DNA of 64,000 nucleotides from Saccharomycopsis fibuligera x Saccharomycopsis cf. fibuligera (Eukaryota; Ascomycota; Saccharomycetes; Ascoideales; Saccharomycopsidaceae): the NCBI GenBank assembly GCA_001936135.1, contig CP012810.1:3100001-3164000 (forward strand), read 5' to 3'. This document shows, piece by piece, positions 20,673 through 32,929 of the stretch; the first letter of the stretch is position 1, and every line of letters starts with the position of its first letter. Under the pieces are notes generated by a model. The model saw only the letters and a program-made list of their open reading frames with translations, did no database searches and had not been told where the DNA came from. A program made the position numbers and the translations under genes.

Positions 20673-21540
20673 GACAAAATAGTTTCAAGAAAGCTTTAAA
20701 TATAGAAAAGTATGTGTCTCTATGGTATTGGCGATGAGGTATCTGTAGAACTGCTGATAAAATCACAAACGAATATTCTTGAGTTAACTTGATGTGGCAG
20801 TAACTTTGGTTAATGGATGGATAACAATAAGCATCAATTGCAACTGCCGAGCCAAAACAGCTTCATAAGTGGTAAGATGGCACGTCAAAAAAATTGAAAC
20901 TCGAATCTTCAAAGTTTTTGAACTGCCTCGAGAACCAATCACAATCCACTTTTCTCTTAGATTGTGCCATTTTAAAAAGCCAAAAAAATTTTATTTGCCA
21001 TGTTGAGCGCACCAGAAAAGGATTAGCAAAAGTGGCTTACATGTGATTGTGCACGTGAGTATTATTATGTTGGGTATTATATAATCCTACTGTCACAAAA
21101 GTCACAATAGGCGAAAGCCTCGAAAGCTTAAACTGTATCCAGATAGATATAGTTGACCCAAGATACTGTACACTGTGATGATACTCACAGTACAATTGTA
21201 ATATGCAGCTTATAATAATAGCAAAATCGTCTGATCTAAAGATAGAAGCAAGCTGGATGTATGAAAGCTGCTGCGTATATGTTTGTTTCTGGTCATTGGA
21301 GAGGTTCTGAATTACATCAGTGACCACACCTGAACGTAAGTGGATCCGTACCTCAAAAAGTTTACACTGGTCTCTAATGGGCAGTTCGCGCTTCAGCAAA
21401 AACTTGGGTTAAAAACGGTTGACTTACATATCAGTCCAAAAATAGCAATATGTAAAAAAGCAGCAAAAATGCTAAAAATTAATGTAGAATAAGAAAATTA
21501 CAAAAATTACAAAAATTAAAAAAATGGATATGAAATAGTT
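20673..21540. other. Gene-free stretch between TAZ1 and the orphan exon candidate
   Basis: The part next to 20672 must hold the TAZ1 promoter. GTGAGT near 21055 and GTAAGT near 21335 (plus strand) are possible splice donors for an undiscovered gene ending at 21663, but no start exon could be joined convincingly. A 120-codon minus-strand ORF (21037-21399) has no protein-like features. Confidence 0.4.
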
Positions 21541-21663
21541 GAGATCAAAGCAACGTTACAAGTGCTATCACAAAATGCCGCACTTAAGCTCGCGGCAGTT
21601 CTCAATGAAGAAGAAATGAGGTTATTGGATGCTGATGGTCACCAAAAAGGTCTATTTGCATAA
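21541..21663 (+). CDS. Candidate 3'-terminal exon of an unannotated gene (or gene remnant)
   Basis: In this frame the plus strand reads KATLQVLSQNAALKLA, then AVLNEEEMRLLDADGHQKG and LFA, and ends in TAA at 21661-21663. The composition is strongly protein-like: amphipathic helical, all 20-residue stretches charged and balanced, no low complexity. The frame is open back to a stop at about 21514 and has no ATG before Met in EEEM. GGATATGAAATAG at 21528-21540 could be a splice acceptor. The position fits the last exon of a gene divergent from TAZ1 and convergent with YPT6. The 5' part was not found, so a decayed gene is also possible. Not recognised. Confidence 0.35.
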   Translation, partial: EIKATLQVLSQNAALKLAAVLNEEEMRLLDADGHQKGLFA

Positions 21664-21729
21664 AGTAAGAGTGTTCATTAAATTGTATTGTTTTTTCTTT
21701 TTGTTTTTCGTTTTGCTTTTTTTTTCTAC

Positions 21730-22893
<1,164 letters not shown>

Positions 22894-23685
22894 TCATAAC
22901 TTGCTTTGTCTCTTCCATTCCCAGACCGGCTTTCTTCTCTTCAAGAACGCCTTCATTCCTTCTTCTTTGTCCTTGGAAGACAACAACTGTGCAAACTCTT
23001 TGCGCTCAAACTCCATCCCTTCGCCATTCAATGGCAAATTGTAGCTCTGCTTTATGGCCAGCTTGGCAGAAACCGTAGCTTTTCGAGGCCCACTGCTGAT
23101 TTTTCTAGCAGTCTTAATGGCTCCTTTAACTAAGTTATCGTGGTCCTCAAATATTTTAGTAACCAATCCCCATTGTGCTGCTTGATCAGCGCTAAATTGG
23201 TCACCAGTAAGGATTATCTCGGTAGCATTGGACTTTCCAATGGCTTTAGCCAATCTTTGAGTACCACCACCACCAGGGATAACCCCGATTTTGATCTCTG
23301 GCTGCCCAAACTTGGCCAGCTTGCTAGCATACATAATGTCGCAAAGCATGGCGAGTTCGAGTCCTCCACCAAGACAGAAACCAGAAACTGCAGCAATGAT
23401 GGGGATTTTGATGGTGGCTAAGTCAGTGGCCCACTTAATAGCATTGTCATCAGATTGAGATTTGGTGCTAAGTTCAGCAATGTCTGCCCCGGCACAAAAC
23501 ACTTTTGGAGATCCGGTAATTATAGCACAACCATATTGGTTTGGTGACCTGTCGAGCCGCTGGAGCTCTTCGAAGAGCTCGGTGGTGAGGGTATTGGAAA
23601 GAGAGTTGAGCTTCGTTGGGCGGTGCAATTGAATCAACACCACCCCGTCGCTGAGCTCTTTTACCTTGAGAGTTTTGTACGGCAT
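22894..23685 (-). CDS. Enoyl-CoA hydratase/isomerase family protein with C-terminal SKL
   Basis: 263 residues, the usual length of a single-domain hydratase (crotonase). Both glutamates of the ECHS1-type active site are present: GGGLELAMLCD and FGQPEIKIGVIPGGGGTQRL. The oxyanion-hole regions are FCAGADI and SGFCLGG. These point to a true 2-enoyl-CoA hydratase rather than only an isomerase. The protein ends in RQSKL; SKL is the canonical peroxisomal PTS1, so it likely acts in peroxisomal fatty-acid beta-oxidation. There is no N-terminal mitochondrial presequence. A bifunctional multifunctional enzyme (Fox2) normally does this step in yeasts, so this may be an accessory or branched-substrate enzyme. 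Role inferred. Confidence 0.85.
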   Translation of the reverse strand: MPYKTLKVKELSDGVVLIQLHRPTKLNSLSNTLTTELFEELQRLDRSPNQYGCAIITGSPKVFCAGADIAELSTKSQSDDNAIKWATDLATIKIPIIAAVSGFCLGGGLELAMLCDIMYASKLAKFGQPEIKIGVIPGGGGTQRLAKAIGKSNATEIILTGDQFSADQAAQWGLVTKIFEDHDNLVKGAIKTARKISSGPRKATVSAKLAIKQSYNLPLNGEGMEFERKEFAQLLSSKDKEEGMKAFLKRRKPVWEWKRQSKL

Positions 23686-23982
23686 TTTGTGAGGTTTGTA
23701 ACTAGCTATTTGTAAGTTAGTAAGAGAGGGCTAGAGAGTAAGTTGATAAACAAAGGCGTGTGTTCTTTTTTGACACTTGACTCCCTCCCTGGTTAAATAT
23801 GGTTTTTCTTCAAAGCGGAGACAAGAAACCCGAGAATAGACAAACCTCCCGATCGGCTCAGCAGCGCAAATCAGCAGTGTAGTGTTTGAACTGGCTATTA
23901 GATATTATTGGCTACAATCACTGAAAAATAATGTTAAATAAAAAGTCTTTTCATCTATGAACAAGATTTATATACATGCAAC

Positions 23983-25442
23983 TCAACGTCTGAGTCCCAC
24001 CTGCTGATCACCTTGGTACTCAAGCACCCTGCTCAACCGTCTTTCCCTACCGGTTTGGCCAGCTCTACCCAACACACCGCAAATCAAATTTGTGGCTCTG
24101 ATGGAATCGTCATTAGCGGGAATTGGATAAGTCACCAACGATGGTTCGCTATCTGTGTCAATAATACCTACCGTTGGGATTCTAGCCTGTGCTGCTTCTT
24201 TCAATGCATTACGGTTCTCCACTGGGTTCAACACCACAATCAAGTCTGGCTTCACTAATGTGCTATTTTCCAACTCAGTCAATTGGCGCCCCGTTGGCTC
24301 ATCTTTCAAGTCCACTTCATGTCTTTCCCAACGCTTACTAATTTCCGTGCAGTTGGTTATAGTACCTGGAATCCATCTTTCGGAAACATAGTAGCCTTGG
24401 CTTCGTTTAGCGGCATTTTCAACAGCACGCTGTTGACCTTCACGAGTGCCCAAAAACACAATCAAACCGCCCTTTTCAGCAACGCCTTCGACCACTTTAG
24501 CAGCTCTTTTCAAGTGAGAAACTGTTTGTTCCAAATCAATGATGTGGATGCCCTTGTATTCACCGTAAATGTACTGCTGAGTAGATGGACGCCATAGCGA
24601 AGTAGATTGACCCAAATGAGCCCCAGCTGCTAGCAATTTGTCAATAGTGATATCTTTGTGAGATGGAGGAGATGACAAGTCTTTGAATGGAAAATAAACG
24701 TCGTCACTGAGGGTACTACCTAGGTTAGCAATGGCGTTAGCATGATGTACTTGACGAAGATGCAATTCTTGAGCAGTGTATGGTTCCTTTCTGCTGCTTT
24801 TCTTCAAAAATGGATATTTGTTATAAGAGGAGTTGATTTGATCTTGTTGTTGGTTTCCCGGTATTTGTGGTTGTTGTTGGTTATTATTGCTGCCAAATTT
24901 CTCTTTGTCACCAACGAAATCAGTCAAAAACTGCTGGAGTTCACGGTCCAACTTTTGTAATTTTTCACTAGATGGTTTCTGTTGTTCTTGAATACTTTGA
25001 ACAAGTTCAGCAGCACGCTGCTCACTCAAGTCAGAGATTTCTTGCATCAACTGCAAAGAGTCATCATTAATTTTTTTCAAGAATGCAATGGCGCTGGCTG
25101 GGTCATCATTAATGTTGGTCAAAGTGTTGCCGTTATTATTTGGGGCAACAACAGAAGTGTCTTGAGTTTCTGCTGGTACTGCTGTTTTAGTTTCTGCTTC
25201 TGTTGCAGTGGCGGTGCCAGTTTTGACCTCGCTGTATCTGACAACAGACGGCTTGATAAAAGATCTAGAAAGTAAGCGCACCGGCAATGGTTTAGCGTTG
25301 GCTATCGAGTTGTGTTAGTCAGTGCTTCAACGAAAACCTGTCATAAATTTAAAGAATCATGAACAGTATCATATTATGCAGTGAAATACAATAAATGGCA
25401 AAATAAGAACATACTTTTCAAGGATCTGCGAGCCAAAAACAT
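23983..25442 (-). CDS. MRP4: Mitochondrial small-subunit ribosomal protein uS2m (Mrp4), one intron
   Basis: Spliced: exon 1 25442-25415 (28 nt), intron 25414-25302 (113 nt), exon 2 25301-23983, giving 448 residues. The long ORF by itself begins at a TTG, which prompted the search. Upstream lie GTATGT, GACTAAC and TAG in correct order. Joining gives [20 protein letters not shown], a basic presequence as expected for mitochondrial import. The conserved uS2 fold starts at [21 protein letters not shown] (about 220) and includes [17 protein letters not shown] and [16 protein letters not shown]. An extended Gln/Asn-rich region (about 100-190) precedes it. The protein sits in the mitochondrial 37S subunit. 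The tiny first exon would be missed by ORF-only annotation. Confidence 0.92.
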
Positions 25443-26721
25443 TTTCTTATTATCTATTATATTGTTTCCGGGTGCGACCTTTTCTTCTTTTGATACTCTT
25501 CAAGGTTCAGATCAACTCTATTCAAACCGTGCCAGTCAATCACCGGCTTCAACCAACCAACCAAAGGGAAATTTTTTTTTCTCGTTCACCGTTCTAATTT
25601 TTGATATTTTTTCAAAATGTGATCATGTGATATACTCATATTTTTAGTTTTCTTGGGAAAATTACTTTATGTCCGGGTTATGCGTTATTCACAATTTGGA
25701 AAGCGCAAATGTCTATTCTCTTTTTATGTTTGACAACCCGATCCTAAGCTACACTTATCATCCATACGAATTGTACACATTGTATATTATTAGAGTTATA
25801 ATTATTAAGGTCAGAAGATACACAGAAAAATAAGAAACTTAAATCCAATGTTTATATGAAAATTAAAATCATATTCAAAGCCACTGCAGATTAAAAATTT
25901 TCTGCAAAGAAAAAATTTTTGTTGCTGATTTGACGTTCAAGTCGTTCATTCTGTGTATTCTGTTAGAAAATTAAAATAAATAAATAAAAAAAAAAAAACT
26001 ATTGAGGACAAGCGAAATTCTGACTAGGGAAAGTGAATATAAAAGTACAGTACTGGAGATTTAATAACAACAATATATAGGCACGCCTTTTTTTTCCTTG
26101 CCCTCAACATAGACAGCTGTAGCACATCTGTTTTGCAACATTCAACTAAGCAAATGTAACTTTTTAAAAAAGGAAGAGATTTAATTCATATAATCGTAAT
26201 CATTATGCCATTAATAATGTTGTTATTATTATCACCAATTAAACAATAAGAAAAAAGCAAAATATCAGTAAAAGTAAAATGGAAGGGTGGTAGAACTAAA
26301 CTAAGTGGGTGGTCAGAGTAGGTGACTGATAGAAAATAATAAAAAGCTTAAAAAAAGGATTCAAGTAAAAGGTAAATAGAGGAGAATATGTTGTGAACGC
26401 AGCAGGAACATAACAAAACGCCAAAAGTCTATAAGGATATATTGAAAAGTACCGAGTTGGATAAAAGGTGTTCCTTGAATAACTAGAAAACCACAAGGTA
26501 ACAAATAGAAGAAAATCAAATAAAAGCAAGAAACAAAACACAAAACGAGAGAATAACGAAGAAAGAAACCAAAGCAAAGACTAACTGCGAAAGTATTTCT
26601 GAAAAGCTTTCCATATTCATAATTGAACACATCATTTTTACCACCTTTTTATAATTTATCTGCATAAGAAAATTTTAAAATATAAGTGTTCAGTTATAAG
26701 TCACAGTTCAGACTAAATTGT
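25443..26721. other. Intergenic MRP4 / GPI-type protein gene
   Basis: 1.28 kb, A/T-rich, between the MRP4 start and the end of the GPI-type gene. The minus-strand ORFs of 89-93 codons near 26296-26630 are Phe/Leu/Tyr-rich readings of A/T-rich sequence, probably the 3' UTR of the cell-surface gene. No structured element is seen. Confidence 0.45.
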
Positions 26722-27225
26722 TTATAACAAAAGGCCAGCAATCAAAGCAATGGCACCAACGGAAGCACCAGAAGCAGCGCCGACTCTGTTAGCAAAACCT
26801 GAGTAAGTGTTGATAACTGGGGTGCTTGGAATAGCATCTCTTCTAGCCAAGTAACTACCGTTGGAAGCACCCTCATTGTCAAGTGGAGTACTGGCAGCAG
26901 CGCTGACACTAGCAGCACCAGCGTAACTACCGTTAGTGGAAGCGTTGCTGTAGCCAGTGGAGTTGTAAGAGACAGCATTAGCAGAAGAGTTGCTGAAGTC
27001 AAAACCACTAGCAACACTAGCAATAACAGAAGCAGTAGAGCTAGAGGAAACAGAAGTTTCGGTTTCAGTGAAGCTGTCAGTGGTAGCAGATTGGTGACTG
27101 TGACCCAAATAAGAAGTCTTGGTGACAAAAACCGTAGAAGTGGTGGTGGAGTCGTCGTCAACGGCGTCAGCAACAGCGACACCGGCGACAATAGAACCAA
27201 GGAGAGCCAATTTAGAGAATTGCAT
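26722..27225 (-). CDS. Putative GPI-anchored cell-surface protein
   Basis: 167 residues. An N-terminal signal peptide, MQFSKLALLGSIVAGVAVADA, is followed by a Ser/Thr/Ala/Asn-rich middle with several N-glycosylation sequons (NSS, NST, NAS, NGS). A C-terminal hydrophobic tail, GASVGAIALIAGLLL, without basic residues after it, fits a GPI-attachment signal with a likely omega site in the SGFANRVG area. A dibasic-like LARRDA near residue 128 could be a Kex2 cut. Small proteins of this build coat Candida cell walls. I do not recognise a specific family. Codon use is biased to TTG, GCT and TCT, which suggests high expression. It borders the 10 kb gene desert. Confidence 0.75.
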   Translation of the reverse strand: MQFSKLALLGSIVAGVAVADAVDDDSTTTSTVFVTKTSYLGHSHQSATTDSFTETETSVSSSSTASVIASVASGFDFSNSSANAVSYNSTGYSNASTNGSYAGAASVSAAASTPLDNEGASNGSYLARRDAIPSTPVINTYSGFANRVGAASGASVGAIALIAGLLL

Positions 27226-29286
27226 TTTTCGTTGATATCAAGTATTAATGATTATTTGTATTTGAAATAAATAATTGTACAAAAGAAAGAACTTTGTTTT
27301 GAAAAGAGTGAATGAGTGGGATTAGTTAAGGGAATGTCGCGGATATCAAAAAAGATATTGATCCTTTGGCTTGTGGTTTAAAGAATGACTGAGGTTAGAA
27401 CGGTGAACGAACAGTTGGAAAACAGAACTGGTAAAAAGAGAGAAAAAAAAGAAAAAAAAAAAACAAGAAAAACTGCAGCATTTCAAAGAGCAACCAGGAT
27501 ATGAAAATATATTTATATTCACCTCACAATTTCCTCCAATTTGTGAACAATCACTGCTAAGCCCAAACTCACAAATCATGCAGCGTTGATCTGCAGTTAT
27601 TACAAAACAGGAGATACGCACCTCTATTTTCGTGGCTACTTGCATATGCGTCTTCCGGTAGGTATCGGTATATGTGGTCACGATACTTTTTGATGGCTTA
27701 TAAAAACACTCTCATAGTTAATGATCAATTCCGGTGGTTTTACGAGGGCAATATGGATATTATATTATGACCTAAACGGGGAATTTAGTCAACGCAATTG
27801 GTACCAAATGCAGATTTTTAGGAAGTTCCCTTATGCATGTAGTGCGTTTTCTGTTATGCAAAACGACGATCTACTGTGCAAATTTACAATTTGCGTATGA
27901 TTATTTTTCCACAATCTTCTCAATTCTCCTATTCCCCCTCTATCCCCCATCAATTCTCAATAACCTTGATCGCCTTTTACTTTACCATAGCGGGCGTACC
28001 TATGGAAGGTTAATTACTCGCTTAGAGTGCGATCCTTTTGTAAGCCATGCATTTTTCTCCTTCCTTATGGTGTTTCAAGGCACTATTTTCTTCAATTCAA
28101 CGTTTGCACACCATTCTCTTATTTTGCACACCGTGCAAGTTGTTTGCTCTCAAAACAGGGCTAAAGCTCCTATGTGCTTTGTTTTGATCGCTGCCGCGTT
28201 CGTTACAAGACACGCTTTTGCCCAGTACTCTTGAGCTTTTGTTTACATTATGCCTCCTTTTAAACTACACTGCTGCGTGTCTTGCGCCTCCTTACCTCGG
28301 CATGCGTCCCTTTTGGTGGTGTGCACGTGAAAACGCGGTCTTTGCTCTGTTTTGCTGAATAATAAAGCGTTGCACTCAACACGCAACGCAAAGTGAGGGC
28401 GCCGTGCCACTAACTTCTATGAATGAGTGTTGTACCGGGGGCAATGTAGGGGACACTTTTTAGGACTAGAGAAATTTAGTTGGGTAAAATACGAGAAGAT
28501 CGCCAAATAGGAGAGGTAATTGTGCTTTATATCAACCTATGGCACCTGGAAGCCAGCACATCTTTTTTGTTTTGTATTTTTTACCTTTTGTGTTTTGTGT
28601 TTCAACAGCGGATGCTGCCTTCTGTATTAGACAACACAATTGTTGCCTTGTAACTTTAAAAAGTTCCTGATTTTGTTTAATGTTGCTCCCCCCTGAAAAA
28701 CACCGTAACGGCTATTGTAGAAAACGTTGTTTGAAGGCAAAATTCTGAAAGAAGGGTTTGTTCGCGTGCTGCCTGCAATGCTTCAAGTTATAAATAGATA
28801 CGCCCGACCGCGTTTCTGTCAAAATATACTTTCATCGTTGTAATTCTGTCACTCCTTTGTTATCTTCACTTCTATTTTTACAAAGTTAAGGTTTTGAAAT
28901 ATTTTTTTGAATATATATATAACCACAAGAAGATCTATATTTTCGCGAAGGCTTATTTTTTGTTGCTCTTTTTACTCCTTGCGTTGGTCAAAAGGCGCAG
29001 TCCAAGAAATTGCACAACGGGCAGTCGTCAGCACCTTTGAAATTGCTTTAGTACATCTAAAACTATTGTTAATGACACTTTTGGTCGCGTCTATCAAGAG
29101 CAACAGAAAAAAAAATAGTAACAGGAGCTTTAAAGATCTTTGTTACTCTTTTGATTGGCTTTTGTAAACTATAGTAGCTAGCCCCTGAGCCACAAAAAGT
29201 AAGGATACTGGGTAAAATTGGAAAATTAATGTTTCCTATCACTGCATGTATTTTGCTATCAATAAATTCACCGCAGGAAAGTTTGC

Positions 29287-29316
29287 GCTAGTTTCGGAGT
29301 CGCTAGTTTCGGAGTC
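29287..29316. repeat. 15-bp tandem duplication
   Basis: GCTAGTTTCGGAGTC occurs twice in direct tandem (29287-29301, 29302-29316), identical copies, inside the long upstream region. Confidence 0.9.
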
Positions 29317-30312
29317 GGCCATAATGGCATACACTTCGGGCTTTAGCTAGACAGTTGTACCCACCTACTTATTTATACTGCCTTCTTTTTTTTACCGCTT
29401 TGGCACCACAAGGCAAAGCTTGGTAAAAAGTAAGACTGGCAATCTTATGAGTGTTTGTTGTCAGGCTGTGACTCTGCTAAAACTTATAAGTGTATAGTTG
29501 TTTCAAAAGCTAATAGTCACTATCTTTACTTCTTTCAAACCCTAAATATCTTGTTACTGTGAAAATTCATAACATAGGTGAAATGAAGCTTTTCTCAGAC
29601 TCTGCAAAGCTACAATGTGAGCGAGGACAACTACAATTTTGATGGCTTTTCCATGGAGAAAATTTAATGACTTTTTTTCATGCATGTATTGTTACATAGA
29701 GTAAAAAAATAGCAAGTCGGTCGTAATGATTCTCAAAACCCATCAACCCCGCCAAATCCGATTACAAGGGGAGGAAGAAAAGAGGCGTTTTTTAGTTGTC
29801 ACACTTTCACAGGAATGTACTGAGTATTGTTTAAAAGCTTGAATGTAGAATGTAACAGACAACCTTTTGATTGTTGAGGTAGAAACACCCAATAATACCC
29901 TGCACTCATAAATGGCACTTCCTACTTCACTTTAAACCCTTTATGCATCAGTAATTACGCTTACCATACATATACAAGTCTTCCGGCTGTTTGTTCGTTT
30001 TTTATAGCAGATTTAAATTACTTTTAGATTTATTGGGGCAATTATTGGGTTTGTTTAAATCATCTGTGTCTTTGGTGTTGAAACACTTTTCTGTCCAACG
30101 AACAAGTACTAATTAAAAAACATGTTCCTGTAGCCCGTTTTATGAAAATAATTAAATATTGGTATACGTCATAAAAATAAAATAATTTTTGGCTTTTTCT
30201 GGTAAAAAAAAAAAGTGTTACTCGAGCCAAAGCTTCGTAAAGTTTTGTTCAATTTTCTGTTCATTAGTAAGCTTCACGGTAGGATTTTCGCCTGGAAACA
30301 TAGTATCATTAA

Positions 30313-30348
30313 TGTTATCAGAGTCGTTAGTGTTATCAGAGTCATTGA
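30313..30348. repeat. 18-bp tandem duplication
   Basis: Two adjacent copies of an 18-bp unit beginning TGTTATCAGAGTC (30313-30330, 30331-30348), diverged at three positions. Not part of a recognisable gene. Confidence 0.8.
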
Positions 30349-32886
30349 TGGTTGTACAATGTTACGCCAGTTATTAGAAATGGATGCAGAGGTATCTATA
30401 AGAACTATGTACTAGATTATTTAGGTACGAATGGTCTCTTATAAATGTGCATTCCCAGACTGAAAGAAGAACATACTTTTGTTGTGTTTGTATTTAAAGT
30501 AATTGTTGTCTTGTAGTAATGAGGTATTTGCAAATAGTTGCTTAGGGTTCATATAGTGGCTACAACTAAGTGTAGCAAGTTGGCTTGACAATTTTACATA
30601 TAAGAAGCTAGAATTACCTCAGAGGACAGGAAAGGTATATCTCAAGACTGATTATTGACCTCTTTGTTTAGAAAGTCTACAATCATTGACTTTTGGGTTC
30701 CAAAAGTATAGATTTAGTTTTTATTTTAGCTGGAAGTACCTTATGTGTTGATATTAGTACAAAATATCCACAAGTGTCAATTGATGGCACAAGCAGTTTG
30801 CAACAAGTGTCTCCTACTGCCACATATATGGAAATACATTTAAGAGATGTATACGTCTTGAAAGTAATAACAGAACTGCGTAAGAACTGCATAGAGCATT
30901 ATTGAATAATTCGCAAATAACCATGCCTTCAATTCTAGAGGAGATTTAAACACTCCCTTCTTCATTAGCCATTGCGTGTCTGTTGGTAAAATGTGTAAAC
31001 TTCGTTACAGCAAATATACTTTGAAAACAAATGTCTCCCCACCCCCATGTTGACAAAGAACACAAATGTGCATGCATTTGCTGGCAATCAGGGTTTCTAG
31101 CACGTGCACATATATATATAAAAGACCCTTTCGGCATTTCGGGAAGAGACATTGGGAAAAACAAACCTTAAAGCCAAACTGCAAAATAAGGAGCAGACAG
31201 CAACAATTAATTTTGTCTACAGATAGCAGAAGAGCTTCCCTTAGTTATAAGTAGGCAGGCTTATATGATCGAATTTTACTAAGATGTTGCGCATATAAAT
31301 TTAGCTTTTTAGTTTCTTTTCTGTTCCCTCTTACTTATAAAGTTCAAATAAATGGGTCAACCAGACCTTTCTGCAATTGCATCATAAGATATTAAGCTCG
31401 AAATTAAGCTTCGCAATCTAATTCAGATATTATTATTCTGAAAAAACATTTGTTTTTTATCGTACTGTAGCAGTTTAGGGTACGGGGAGAAATTAGGTAA
31501 ATATACCAATAGGGATTGAAAAACCCGCCATCTAATTATAGTTCATATTTCTGTTGTCTTGTCGATGAATAGCAGCTACAATAGCTCAACTTGTTCATTA
31601 TAGAGTAACAAAGCACATTTTGGCTGTCTCTTACTATTGTACTGTCAAAAATCCACCCACTTCTTGGCGCTGCTCTTCACGTTGAAAGACAATACAAGTA
31701 TATTCAATTGTTATCTTGAACGGTTTGTCACAATGCTTAAAGATCAAGGTACAATATACAAATACACTCAAGCGCGCGGTGCTGCGTGCTGTGCTGCGGA
31801 ACGATTGTTGAAAACAATTCATGGGCTTTGACGGAGTGCTCCGGGGAATGCTTGCCTCACCTATATTGTCTACCTTTGGCCCTCATATCTTGTATTGTTG
31901 TTTTTGTCACATAACCTACCGACATGATGTTATTACTAACATGTAACTGCATAGTGCGCTTAGCGTATTCTTTACCTGTCACTATAAATTATAATTTCCA
32001 AGTTCATTTCGTTGACTTCTTGCCGCGCATCGGCAAGCTTGTTGTTCAAATATCTATAAAGCACTTACAGCCATATAGTATACCCCAATGGTTTTCTCAA
32101 TTTGAAAAATGTTCTTCAGTTGCTTGTGAGCGACCATACTTACAAGAAGCGGGGTGCGATTTAGTCAATCAAATAATCCCGATTACTATTCGAAGATTGC
32201 TGTTTGCGCATCGTACTGTCCAATAATAATGTGGGCCGTTTTTCCTTGTTGCATATGGGACATGTGTTTACGGCAGGTATATCTTCCCTATAGATTTAGT
32301 TCACTACATATTGGTGATAAAGTATTGAGGTCTAATGCCGAACTCAAATCTGGATTAAAATTGAGGAGTAAATCTAATGTTGGAGAAAAACATGTGTTTT
32401 ATGATTTTATGCTTTTCAATCTAAGCGGTCTGCGTAGGAGCTAACTGTGGTTGATGAAACACAGCTGAGCTAGTTATGGTTACATCTGTAAGAATTTCCA
32501 ATATAACAAAAAAAAAAAAAAAAAAAAAAAGAAAAAGAGCTCAAAAATAAGCCCTGATACATAAATTATTGTGCAGAGTGGAGGCATAAATTCTGAGAAT
32601 CTTATTTATGGGAAACATCGAAGGACCCTCTTCATCAAACTAGAAAACATAATTTGATGTACTTGCTTCTTGTTTCGGTTGAACCTTTTCTTGTTGTTTT
32701 TAATAGCATTACGATTACGACCAGCATTACAGGATGGCAGAAAGAGAACAGTCGATTGATTGGCATTGAGCAAAGATGAGCAAAAATGATTTGATCTCTC
32801 TTCCAGGATACATCATTTATGCTATAGGAAAGAATCACCCTTCTTCGACCTCATGCGTTTTGTAGGTTTTTTGATAAAGGATTCCC

Positions 32887-32929
<43 letters not shown>

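Noticed and set aside
21037-21399. 120-codon minus-strand ORF between TAZ1 and YPT6
   Set aside because: No motif, poor amino-acid balance, overlaps likely promoter; the plus-strand exon candidate is a better explanation of the interval.
26296-26630. Minus-strand ORFs of 89-93 codons after the GPI-type gene
   Set aside because: Phe/Leu/Tyr-dominated translation of A/T-rich sequence, no conserved motif; probably 3' UTR.
28907-29167. 86-codon ORF after the TATA-like element in the gene desert
   Set aside because: Starts at TTG, not ATG; sequence is not protein-like.
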